A stretch of 64,000 nt of DNA from DASQPR01 sp963831705. GTDB lineage: Bacteria > Actinomycetota > Actinomycetes > Mycobacteriales > Micromonosporaceae. The DNA lies in NCBI GenBank assembly GCA_963831705.1, contig CAWHRE010000010.1, positions 682,001-746,000 on the forward strand, in the 5' to 3' direction. A program made the translations under genes and the position numbers. Numbering within the stretch: the stretch's first letter is position 1; each line of letters starts with the position of its first letter. Below are positions 33,376 through 41,538 of the stretch, piece by piece. Below the pieces are notes generated by a model. It worked only from the letters and a program-made list of their open reading frames with translations. It searched no databases and had not been told where the DNA came from.

Positions 33376-36300
33376 TCAGCTAGCGAGCCACGGCCCGTAC
33401 GGCTGGCCGGGCGTCTGATTCCGTGTCCACCACTGGGCGGTGTACTTCTTGCCCTGGTAGAGGACGACATCACCGGCGACGAAGATCCGCGATGCGGTCC
33501 AGATCGCCGTCCCGTCGGAGGCGGTCAGGATCTCCTCCCACGGCCCGTTCGGGTCGCCGGGCGTCTGGTTCTGCGTCCACCACAGCGCCTGCCAGGTGTT
33601 GCCCTGGTAGGTGACGGTGTTACCAGCGGTGTAGACCGTTGACGCGCTCCATGCCGGCGCGACCGGCGTCACCGGCAGGTTCAGCCCGACGACGACCGGG
33701 TCGTGGTCCGAGGCGGCGAACGGGTCGGAGCCGTTGAACAGCAACGTGGCGTTGTAGTTGTATCGGCTGTACGCGAACGCCACCGCCTCTTGGGCGTTGA
33801 TCTGCCACACGTCCGCCCCGGTCACCATCGCCCGTGCCGCGGCGTTGGCGAGCACGTGGTCGAGCGAGCCCTCCAGGCTGTTGAACGAGTACGTCTGCTC
33901 GGTCGGGTCGAACGTGCTGCCAAGGTCGGTGTATCCGTCGGCGTACAGCGCCTCCAACGGATCCTCGTCGGTGTACGCGTTGAAGTCGCCGACCAGGAAG
34001 ATGCGATTCGTACCGAGGCCGGCTGCCACCTGCGACGCGAACGTGTTGACGTCCGCCACCTGGTGTACGCGGGTCTCGTTGAACGCACCCTGATCGTTCG
34101 CCGGCGACGACGTGTCCTCGGCGTCGCCCGGGTAGAGCAGGTCGCTGTCCGCGCCCTTCGACTTCAGGTGGTTCGCCACGACCAGGAAGGCATCCTGATC
34201 GGTGGCGCCGGCCTTCTTGAAGCCTTGAGCCAGCGGCTCACGCGCGATCGAGAACGGCTGGCCGGGACCCGAGTCGCCAGTAAGCACCGTCGAAGTTCCG
34301 ACCAGCGACACGTCGGCCGGCTTGTAGATCATCGCGGTCCGGATGACGTCCTGCTCGTCCAGCGGCGGCAGGTTCGCTGCCGACGGCGACGGAACGTACG
34401 CCCAGACGTTCGAGCCGGCAGCCGCGTTCAGCGCATCCACGAGGCCGGACAGTGCGGTGTCCCGAGGCTCACCGAACTTGGCCGAGTTCTCGATCTCCTC
34501 GAGCGAGACGATGCTCGCGCCGAGCCGGTTGATACCGGTGACGATCTTCTCCTGCTGGCGGGTGAAGTTGGCGTCATCGGCCGCGCCACGCGGGCCGGGG
34601 CTGCCATCCGTACCGGTGCAGGTGTTGACCGCGATCCGATTGCCCTGGCGGTCGGTGTAGTACGTGCAGGTACCGAGGCCTGCGGCGACGTAGTCCTCAC
34701 CGGTCGTCGGGAAGTAGTTCTCGACGTTGAACGTGGCGAGCCGGATGTCACCGCCGACGGCGGTGGGCTGAGCGTTGCCGGTACGGGTGTCGCTGAACGT
34801 CGCGATCGCCGAGCCGTCGTTGGTGACCGGCGTGGTCGGCTGGAAGTTCCACAGCGAGAAGCGGTAGTCCAGGATGACAGGCGAGTGGAACGTCACCGCG
34901 GCGCCGATACTGACCGGGTTGGCCGGCGTCAGCCACGGCAGCGGGGTGTTCTCGTTGGCGGCACTGCTGAAGTTCGCGCTCGAACCGTCATCGAGCGTGA
35001 CGATTCGGGCCGCGTTGTCGGCGGCGGTGGCCTGCGCCGCAGCGCTGCCCGCCGGTCCGGCGTCGGTCGGCTGGCGCAGTGGCTTGTCGCCCGAGGCCAA
35101 CGTGAACGAGCCGTAGAAGTTGGCGTCGTAGTTGTCCGACACGGTGAAGTCGCCCTGCGGCGCCATCAGTTCGCCTTCGTGCGCCTCCTTCTGGGCGTCC
35201 GTCGCGAGGTCGGACCACGGGATCACGTCCGGAACGACGGCCGGGAGCGCCGCGGCGAGCGCGGTCACGGTCGGAGAGCCGATTTCGGTCTCGCCGGAGA
35301 ACTCCGAGACCTTGCCGGTGATCTGCACGCTCTCGCCGATGCTGACCTGAGCGGCCGAGATGGATCCGAAGGCAAATACCGCGTCGGACGCGCCCGGCGT
35401 CGCGTCGGCGACCTCGGGGCCGCCGGCGCCGCCGGTCTCCACGTAGAAGCCGCTGAAACCACCGGTCGCGTAGACCGCGGTCACCACGCCCTGGGTCGTG
35501 ACGGTCTGGCCGGCGTACGGCGACGTGTCCGTGTTCGCGCCCTGGATCGACGCGATCGGGATGATCGTCGGCGCGGACGCCGCGACCTGGAAGCTGAACG
35601 TCGCCGAGCCGGTCGCGCTGGTCGAGTCCGTCGCGGTCACGATCACCGAGGAGGTACCGGCAGCCGTCGGCGTACCCGAGATGATGCCGTCCGAGGAGAT
35701 CGCAAGTCCGGCCGGAAGACCGCTCGCCGTCCACGTGTACGGCGCGGTGCCGCCCGATGCGACGAGCGTCAGCGGCGCGATGGCCGTACCCGCTGTGGCG
35801 CTCTGTGCTCCGGGGTTCGTCACCGCGACCGCGCTCGCGCCGCCGTCGGTGGCCGAGCTCTCCGGCGTGGGCGCGCCCTTGGTGAAGTCGGCGTCATTGT
35901 GGTCGGTGTCGGCGGCGCCGGTACGGCTGACCGACGTCGTGTTGTCCGTCGCCGGCGCGGGTGCGGTGCCCTCGTACGACGTCGTGGTCGTGCCCCAACC
36001 GACGGCGTCGACGACATCGCCCACGCCGACCAGGTTGCCCTGTGCGACGACGTTCGTCGCCGAGGACGCGAGGATAACGACACCACCCGTGCCGCTCAGC
36101 GCCAGCGTGCCGGTGAGGTCGGGCGTCGGGAGCGCGGTCTGGTCGCCGCTCGTCCCGGTCGACTCCTGGATCAAGTAGTGACCGTGCGCCGCGATGCTAC
36201 CGCTGAGCGCGGTCTTCGAAGGCGAGGTGCCGGTTGCCGAACGGTACTGCACCGTCCAGTTGGTGAGGTCCACTGCGGAGCCGGTCGGGTTGTACAACTC

Positions 36301-36480
36301 GACGTAGTCGGCCTTGTAGTGCGAGCCGCTGTTGCCGCCGCCGCCATAGACCTCGTTGATGACAACCTGGGTTCCGGCCGGGTTGGCAAATGCCGGAGCA
36401 GTCGCCAATCCGCAGGCTAAGCCCACTGTGGATAGTGACAATGCGGCAATTGTTACGCGCCGAATCAATACGGCAGACAA
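33376..36480 (-). CDS. Secreted ExeM/NucH-type endonuclease with LTD, Ig-like and chitin-binding modules
   Basis: This is a 1034-residue exported enzyme expected to degrade extracellular DNA. In order: a signal peptide (cleavage near PAFA-N), a lamin-tail domain (QVVINEVYGGGGNSGS, about 37-170), an Ig/He_PIG domain (ASGLPAGLAISSDGIISGTP), an OB-fold region (TTQGVVTAVYATGGFSGFYVE), the endonuclease/exonuclease/phosphatase domain (RLATFNVENYFP, VSLEEIEN, VVANHLKSKG, VGDFNAYTDEDP, SDHDPVVVGL) and two C-terminal CBM5/12-type modules (VYTAGNTVTYQGNTWQALWW and a second copy). The start is TTG 36480, with CCGGAGGT seven bases upstream. The longer frame to 36558 lacks such a site. Confidence 0.93.
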   Translation of the reverse strand: MSAVLIRRVTIAALSLSTVGLACGLATAPAFANPAGTQVVINEVYGGGGNSGSHYKADYVELYNPTGSAVDLTNWTVQYRSATGTSPSKTALSGSIAAHGHYLIQESTGTSGDQTALPTPDLTGTLALSGTGGVVILASSATNVVAQGNLVGVGDVVDAVGWGTTTTSYEGTAPAPATDNTTSVSRTGAADTDHNDADFTKGAPTPESSATDGGASAVAVTNPGAQSATAGTAIAPLTLVASGGTAPYTWTASGLPAGLAISSDGIISGTPTAAGTSSVIVTATDSTSATGSATFSFQVAASAPTIIPIASIQGANTDTSPYAGQTVTTQGVVTAVYATGGFSGFYVETGGAGGPEVADATPGASDAVFAFGSISAAQVSIGESVQITGKVSEFSGETEIGSPTVTALAAALPAVVPDVIPWSDLATDAQKEAHEGELMAPQGDFTVSDNYDANFYGSFTLASGDKPLRQPTDAGPAGSAAAQATAADNAARIVTLDDGSSANFSSAANENTPLPWLTPANPVSIGAAVTFHSPVILDYRFSLWNFQPTTPVTNDGSAIATFSDTRTGNAQPTAVGGDIRLATFNVENYFPTTGEDYVAAGLGTCTYYTDRQGNRIAVNTCTGTDGSPGPRGAADDANFTRQQEKIVTGINRLGASIVSLEEIENSAKFGEPRDTALSGLVDALNAAAGSNVWAYVPSPSAANLPPLDEQDVIRTAMIYKPADVSLVGTSTVLTGDSGPGQPFSIAREPLAQGFKKAGATDQDAFLVVANHLKSKGADSDLLYPGDAEDTSSPANDQGAFNETRVHQVADVNTFASQVAAGLGTNRIFLVGDFNAYTDEDPLEALYADGYTDLGSTFDPTEQTYSFNSLEGSLDHVLANAAARAMVTGADVWQINAQEAVAFAYSRYNYNATLLFNGSDPFAASDHDPVVVGLNLPVTPVAPAWSASTVYTAGNTVTYQGNTWQALWWTQNQTPGDPNGPWEEILTASDGTAIWTASRIFVAGDVVLYQGKKYTAQWWTRNQTPGQPYGPWLAS

Positions 36481-36793
36481 GGGAAATACCTCCGGGGGGC
36501 TCACGGGCGTGGATAGCTCGATATTCCGTGCAATCAATCTATGGACGCTAGACACCACTTGTCGACCGCAGGTACACGGGAACTGAACAGCACATGACGA
36601 ATTCCTACTGGCGCTAATTGCGCTTATTGGGACGCCCGGATATCAGCGATCAGCCGCGCGCGGTACAAAGCTGCAGCTCTCAGGAACCTTCCAGGAAACG
36701 TACGGGCAGTTTCCCGGCTCTGTCCAGGTGGACATCAGGAACCCGACCTTTAGTAGACGGGTGAGTGAGACCCGTCAGGGAGGGAACGTTCCG
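36481..36793. promoter_or_regulatory. Divergent intergenic region between nuclease and HtrA genes
   Basis: This 313-base gap must hold both divergent promoters and the two ribosome binding sites (GGAGGT near 36490 for the nuclease, GGAGGGA near 36778 for the protease). GGAAC/GGAAAC words occur at about 36684-36700, as in envelope-stress sigma factor promoters. No matching -10 element at proper spacing was found, so I do not call a promoter. No further gene is seen. Confidence 0.4.
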
Positions 36794-38428
36794 ATGAACG
36801 AGAACGAAGCGGCCAGGTTTGACAACCCAGCTGACCACAACCCAGCCGACAACAACCCGGCCGAGACCTTTGGCAATGCCCCGGCCGCTGAGTCGATGGG
36901 CACCGGTCCGGTCAGCCCGGGCCACCCGGCTCCGGACGCGGCCTACCGCTGGCGTCCACCGGTTTCCGCCGGACCGGAATCAGCCACTCCCCCGGCCACG
37001 CCGTCCACTCCGGTGATGCCGTCTACTTCGTCGCCCTGGCAGCAGCAGAGCGCCTCGCCACTCGGGCTCCCGCCGGAGCAGCCGGCAAACCCGACCGGGC
37101 CGTTTGCCGGCTCGGCCGAGCCGCTCGCAAACCCAGGCCAGCCGTACACGTACTCATCAGAGCTTCCGGTCCCACCAGCCGCGAGCAAGGCGCCTCGCTC
37201 CGGGCCGGGCTGGCGCGGCACGATCGGCGTCGGCGCGGCAGCTGCCGTACTCGCGGCGCTGCTCACCGCCGGTGGCGTAGCAGCGTTCGGGAACAACAAC
37301 TCGACCACGCCGGCAGCGGCGGGTCAGTCCACCAGCGTTACCAGCTCGAACGGCTCGCTGTCGACCGCCTCGTCCGGCTCGTCATCCGGCGCCAACTGGG
37401 AGGCCGTCTCCTCCGCCGTCCAGCCGAGTGTGGTCTCCGTCAGCGTCACGGACGGCAACGGCGGCGGCGACGAGGGCTCGGGCATTGTGCTTGACACCCA
37501 GGGCCACATCCTGACGAACAACCACGTTATCGCCAATGCAGTCAGTAGCGGCTCGGCCAACAACGTGAGCTCCGGCAGCCCGATCACGGTGACGCTATCG
37601 AACGGCAAGGTGTACGACGCCACGGTCGTCGGCACGGACACCACGACCGACCTGGCCGTCCTGAAGATCACGAATCCGCCGTCAACCCTGACACCGGCCA
37701 CGTTCGGCGACTCCAGCGCGGTGAAAGTCGGCGAGGAAGTGATGGCGATCGGCAACCCGCTCGGCCTGTCCGACACGGTGACCACCGGTATCGTCAGCGC
37801 GCTCAACCGCCCGGTCAGCACCGCTGTCGAATCGCAGCAGCAGCAGCAGAGCCCGAGCAACCCGTTCCAGTCCCAGTCCCAGACGCAGACCCAGACCCAG
37901 AGCGCGCCGGTGGTGACCAATGCGATCCAGACGGATGCGGCGGTCAACCCGGGTAACAGCGGTGGAGCTCTGCTCGACGCATCCGGCCAGGTGATCGGTG
38001 TCACCTCCTCGATCGCATCGCTCGGTTCCGACTCGAGCGGCAGCCAGAGCGGGAGCATCGGCCTCGGCTTCGCGATCCCGTCCAACGAGGCAAAGAACGT
38101 CGCCGAGCAGCTGATCTCGACCGGAACCGTCAAGCACGCGTACCTCGGCGTCTCGGTCAGCGACGGCACGGCCACGCTCTCGGGCGCCAAGCAGCAAGCG
38201 GCGATCGTCGGCACGGTCAGCGGCGGCACACCGGCCGCCACGGCCGGCCTCAAGGACGGCGACGCGATCATCGCTCTCAACGGTCAGGCCGTCGGCAGTG
38301 CCGACTCGCTGGTCGGACAGGTACGAGCGCTGCAGCCGGGGAGCAACGTGACGGTCACCATCGTTCGGGACGGCAACACCCAGAACGTCTCGCTGACATT
38401 GGGTACGAGTCCGAGCACCGCGAGCTGA
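36794..38428 (+). CDS. HtrA/DegP-like S1C serine protease, membrane-anchored
   Basis: This is a 544-residue envelope protease for misfolded proteins. A Pro/Asn/Ala-rich cytoplasmic N-terminus (1-140) precedes a single membrane helix (about 143-165), then the trypsin-like domain with the triad His244 (LTNNHVI), Asp286 (TDLAVLKI) and Ser389 (PGNSGGAL), and a C-terminal PDZ domain (VSGGTPAATAGLKDGDAIIALNG). A Gln/Ser/Thr-rich insert (QQQQQ and QSQSQTQTQTQ, about 347-370) lies before the Ser. ATG 36794 is chosen for GGAGGGA nine bases upstream. A strong terminator follows. Confidence 0.94.
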   Translation: MNENEAARFDNPADHNPADNNPAETFGNAPAAESMGTGPVSPGHPAPDAAYRWRPPVSAGPESATPPATPSTPVMPSTSSPWQQQSASPLGLPPEQPANPTGPFAGSAEPLANPGQPYTYSSELPVPPAASKAPRSGPGWRGTIGVGAAAAVLAALLTAGGVAAFGNNNSTTPAAAGQSTSVTSSNGSLSTASSGSSSGANWEAVSSAVQPSVVSVSVTDGNGGGDEGSGIVLDTQGHILTNNHVIANAVSSGSANNVSSGSPITVTLSNGKVYDATVVGTDTTTDLAVLKITNPPSTLTPATFGDSSAVKVGEEVMAIGNPLGLSDTVTTGIVSALNRPVSTAVESQQQQQSPSNPFQSQSQTQTQTQSAPVVTNAIQTDAAVNPGNSGGALLDASGQVIGVTSSIASLGSDSSGSQSGSIGLGFAIPSNEAKNVAEQLISTGTVKHAYLGVSVSDGTATLSGAKQQAAIVGTVSGGTPAATAGLKDGDAIIALNGQAVGSADSLVGQVRALQPGSNVTVTIVRDGNTQNVSLTLGTSPSTAS

Positions 38429-38440
38429 TTCGAATCCCCC

Positions 38441-38482
38441 GAACGCGGGCGGACCCCCCGGTCCGCCCGCGTTCATTATTTT
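38441..38482 (+). terminator. Rho-independent terminator after the HtrA-like gene
   Basis: A perfect 15-bp stem (38441-38455 with 38460-38474) with a CCCC loop is followed by ATTATTTT. It ends the plus-strand protease message and overlaps the last bases of the convergent TetR gene. Confidence 0.92.
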
Positions 38483-39051
38483 GATACTCGCAGTCCGGCA
38501 ATAAGAACATCAACGAGCCGACGCGCGTCGTAACGCGGGCTCCGCCCGGCACTGATACACAAATTCCCGACCCCGTGCATTAACTGGTACGCGTCCATAT
38601 CGGACCGGATTTCACCGGCCACAACCGCCGCGTCATACAGCTCGGTACACGCGGGTACGAGCCGATCCAGGAAATAGCCGTGCAGCGTGTCGTAATCGGC
38701 GTTGCCGGATTGCAACACGGCCGCCAATCCGTGCTTGGTAACCAGGAAATCCACGAAAAGGTCGATCCATCGTGCCAGCGCCGCGTATGGGGTTGGACTG
38801 GACGCCAGCAACGCGGGACCGGCCTCGGCACACGCGTCCACCTGATGCCGATAGAGCGCAACGATCAGGTCGGCTCGCGTCGGGAAATGCCGGTATATCG
38901 TGCCGACCCCGACACCCGCCTTGGCCGCGATATCCCGTACGGGCGCCTCGACACCGGACGTCAGGAAGACTGACGCAGCCGCATCGAGCAGGGACTTCTC
39001 GTTGCGCCGGGCATCGGCTCGCTTTCGCGGCGTCTCCTTGTCGATCACCAT
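38476..39051 (-). CDS. TetR-family transcriptional regulator
   Basis: This is a 191-residue repressor. The N-terminal HTH is typical: RRNEKSLLDAAASVFLTSGVEAPVRDIAAKAGVGVGTIYRHFPTRADL in segments. The C-terminal ligand-binding domain resembles the TetR_C_33/SbtR-type group. ATG 39051 is the natural start. It diverges from an aldo/keto reductase gene, and the shared 90-base gap holds two near-identical palindromes, so it probably represses both genes and releases on binding a carbonyl or aromatic ligand; the ligand is inference. Confidence 0.92.
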   Translation of the reverse strand: MVIDKETPRKRADARRNEKSLLDAAASVFLTSGVEAPVRDIAAKAGVGVGTIYRHFPTRADLIVALYRHQVDACAEAGPALLASSPTPYAALARWIDLFVDFLVTKHGLAAVLQSGNADYDTLHGYFLDRLVPACTELYDAAVVAGEIRSDMDAYQLMHGVGNLCISAGRSPRYDARRLVDVLIAGLRVSK

Positions 39052-39070
39052 GCCTCCCGACTTGGCAAGC

Positions 39071-39109
39071 GGAACAATGTTCCGTATTGTTGTATCGGAA
39101 CAACGTTCC
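39071..39109. promoter_or_regulatory. Two palindromic TetR operators
   Basis: GGAACAATGTTCC (39071-39083) and GGAACAACGTTCC (39097-39109) are near-identical 13-base palindromes with centres 26 bases apart, in the gap between the divergent TetR and aldo/keto reductase genes. Each fits a TetR dimer half-site pair, GGAAC-N3-GTTCC. Confidence 0.8.
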
Positions 39110-39141
39110 GCTTACTCCATAATGCCAGAGGAGACACGATC

Positions 39142-40161
39142 ATGCAGTACCGCACCTTGGGCCGTACCGGTGTGAAGGTCAGCACGCTCTCGCTCGGCGC
39201 GATGAACTTCGGCACCATCGGCCGCACCACTCAGTCAGAGGCCACCGCGATGGTCGACGCCGCGCTGGAGGCGGGGATCAACGTCATCGACACTGCCGAT
39301 CGGTATAGCGCCGGAGAATCCGAGGAGATGGTCGGCAAAGCAATCGCCGGTCGCCGCGACGACATCGTGCTGGCGACAAAGGCGTACAGCCCGATGGGTG
39401 AAGAGCGCAACCATCAAGGCACCTCGCGCCGCTGGCTGGTCACCGAGCTGGACAACAGCCTGCGCCGCCTTGGGGTTGACCATGTCGATCTCTATCAGAT
39501 GCACCGCTGGGATCCGAACACCAGCGACGACGAGACGCTGTCCGCACTGACCGACCTGCAGCGCGCCGGCAAGATCCGTTACTTCGGCACCTCGACCTAC
39601 CCCGCCTACCGGATCGTTCAGGCGCAGTGGGCGGCTCGCGAGAACCACCTCGGGCGCTACGTCACCGAGCAGCCTGGTTACTCGATCTTGCAACGTGCCA
39701 TCGAGCGAGACGTACTTCCAGCCACCGAGGAGTACGGGATGGGCGTGCTCGTGTGGAGCCCGCTGGCCGGCGGTTGGCTGTCCGGCGCGATCCGCGAGGG
39801 TCGGGAGCTCAATACCCACCGCTCGGCGATGCTGCCGGAGCGCTTCGATTTGAGCCTCCCCCACAACCGGGCCAGGATGGACGCGGTCGAGCAGTTGGCC
39901 AAGGTCGCCGAGGGCGCCGGTTTGACGATGATCCAGCTCGCGCTCGGTTTCGTCAACGCGCACCCAGCGGTGACGAGTGCGATCATCGGCCCGCGCACGT
40001 TGGATCACCTGGCGTCACAGGTCGCGGCCGCGGACACGGTGCTTTCGGCGGATGTGCTCGATGCGGTCGACGCAATCGTTCCGCCGGGCGTGGACCTGGC
40101 CGCACACGAAAAGTTCGACACCCCGCCCGCACTGCTGGATCCGTCGCTACGCCGTCGCTGA
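39142..40161 (+). CDS. Aldo/keto reductase
   Basis: This is a 339-residue NADPH-dependent oxidoreductase of the AKR fold. The catalytic tetrad is visible as Asp and Tyr in NVIDTADRYS, Lys in IVLATKAY and His in LYQMHRWD. The C-terminal cofactor-binding segment SAIIGPRTLDHL is also present. It resembles the YajO/AKR11-13-like group. ATG 39142 follows GAGGAG at nine bases. It is divergent from its probable TetR repressor. Confidence 0.93.
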   Translation: MQYRTLGRTGVKVSTLSLGAMNFGTIGRTTQSEATAMVDAALEAGINVIDTADRYSAGESEEMVGKAIAGRRDDIVLATKAYSPMGEERNHQGTSRRWLVTELDNSLRRLGVDHVDLYQMHRWDPNTSDDETLSALTDLQRAGKIRYFGTSTYPAYRIVQAQWAARENHLGRYVTEQPGYSILQRAIERDVLPATEEYGMGVLVWSPLAGGWLSGAIREGRELNTHRSAMLPERFDLSLPHNRARMDAVEQLAKVAEGAGLTMIQLALGFVNAHPAVTSAIIGPRTLDHLASQVAAADTVLSADVLDAVDAIVPPGVDLAAHEKFDTPPALLDPSLRRR

Positions 40162-40253
40162 GCGGCAGTTACTCCGATTCGGCCCGACACTTCCCCGGCC
40201 TCGGTAGCGTCACGTCTGGACTCAATCCACGTACGTGACACACGGGGGAAAAT

Positions 40254-40760
40254 ATGGCGAAGACCGACGCGACGTTCATCTACGTCGCCACGTATCCGAA
40301 CGAGACCGCCGCCCGCGACGACTACGAGGCGGTCAAAGGACTGCACGCCGACGGATTGGTCGGCTCGTATGACGCGGCCGTCGTGACCAAGGACGCCAAC
40401 GGAAAAGTCCACGAGAACAAGGACGAGACCTCGACGCGCCATGGCGCCTGGTGGGGACTGGCAGCGGGAGCTGCGCTCGGCGCGATCTTCCCGCCGTCGA
40501 TCCTCGCCACGGCCGCGGTCGGCGGCGTGGTCGGCGGCGTCAGCGGCCACTTGGCGAAGGGAATGTCCCGCTCAAGCGTCAAAGAGCTCGGCGACTTCAT
40601 CGAGCCCGGCCAGGCCGGGCTGCTCATCGTCGGTGAGAGCAAGGTCGAGGAGGCGATCCAGAAGGCGGTGACGCGTGCCGAGAAGGAGACCGCCGCCGAA
40701 CTGGGCGTCAGCGCGAAAGACCTGGACCGGGCCATGAATGAGGCCATGAACGAGATGTAA
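40254..40760 (+). CDS. DUF1269-family small membrane protein
   Basis: This is a 168-residue protein. The N-terminus has a ferredoxin-like start (FIYVATYPNETAARDDYEAVKGLH), followed by a Gly/Ala-rich membrane hairpin (about 66-102; WWGLAAGAALGAIFPPSILATAAVGGVVGG) and the family segment VKELGDFIEPGQAGLLIVGE. An acidic/basic helical tail follows. Function unknown; relatives are often stress-induced. ATG 40254 follows a GGGGGA-type ribosome binding site. Confidence 0.85.
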   Translation: MAKTDATFIYVATYPNETAARDDYEAVKGLHADGLVGSYDAAVVTKDANGKVHENKDETSTRHGAWWGLAAGAALGAIFPPSILATAAVGGVVGGVSGHLAKGMSRSSVKELGDFIEPGQAGLLIVGESKVEEAIQKAVTRAEKETAAELGVSAKDLDRAMNEAMNEM

Positions 40761-40859
40761 CGCGCAGGCTCGGTCCACAGAACGAGAACGACCACACGGT
40801 ACGCGGCTGCCAAGACGTACGATCTGGACGATCTTGGCAGCCGACGGAACCGGGGACCG

Positions 40860-41531
40860 ATGACTTTCATGCTCGAAGGGCCGGTGCTGACCGGCGCTCG
40901 CGTACGGCTGGAACCACTCCACCGTCGACACGCGGCCGATCTCGCCATCGCGGTGTCCGAAGAGGACCGCCGCTCCTACGCGTTCACGTGGGTACCCACG
41001 CCGGACGAGGTCGACGCGTACATCGACGGGCAGCTCGAACGAGCCGCGACCGGCCGGCTGGCCCCGTACGCGCAGATCTCGCTGGCGTCCGGTCGAGCGG
41101 TCGGCGCCACGGCCTTCTGGGACCCACGGCTGTGGCCCGGCACCGGCCGTCTGTATGCGATCGAGGTCGGCTTCACCTGGCTCGCCGCATCCGCGCAGGG
41201 CACCGGCCTGAACGCCGAGTCGAAGCTGCTGCTTTTCCGGCACGCGTTCGAGAACTGGGGTGTCGATCGCGTCGATCTGAAAACGGATGCCCGTAACAGC
41301 CGTTCTCGGGCCGCCATCGAGGCGGCCGGTGCCCGCTTCGAGGGCGTGCTCCGGAGCTGGTCCCGATCATGGGCACCGGGCGAGGACGGCTGGCTACGCG
41401 ACTCCGCGATGTTCTCGATCATCGCGGCGGAATGGCCGGACTGCCGCGCCAGGCTGGAGAAGCGCCTGGCCACGATCGTGCCGATGCCGGCGTCCAAGAG
41501 CGACCGGGGACCGCTCGCCGGTCGCTCTTAG
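40860..41531 (+). CDS. GNAT-family N-acetyltransferase (RimJ/RimL-like)
   Basis: This is a 223-residue acetyltransferase with the RimJ/RimL layout: an N-terminal GARVRLEPLHRRHAADL, the central AIEVGFTWLAASAQGTGLNAESKLLL (acetyl-CoA motif region) and a C-terminal VDLKTDARNSRSRAAIEAAGARFEG. Substrate unknown. The gene ends 7 bases from the end of convergent metH, leaving no room for a terminator. Confidence 0.88.
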   Translation: MTFMLEGPVLTGARVRLEPLHRRHAADLAIAVSEEDRRSYAFTWVPTPDEVDAYIDGQLERAATGRLAPYAQISLASGRAVGATAFWDPRLWPGTGRLYAIEVGFTWLAASAQGTGLNAESKLLLFRHAFENWGVDRVDLKTDARNSRSRAAIEAAGARFEGVLRSWSRSWAPGEDGWLRDSAMFSIIAAEWPDCRARLEKRLATIVPMPASKSDRGPLAGRS

Positions 41532-41538
41532 CAGCCAA

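Noticed and set aside
33703..36420. A 905-codon open frame on the plus strand antisense to the secreted nuclease gene
   Set aside because: Low-complexity Arg/Gly/Val translation without family features; the minus strand encodes a full multi-domain nuclease.
36660..36790. SigE-type promoter for the HtrA-like gene (GGAAC words)
   Set aside because: No -10 element was found at 16-18 bases; the nearest GTT-containing word is 21 bases away.
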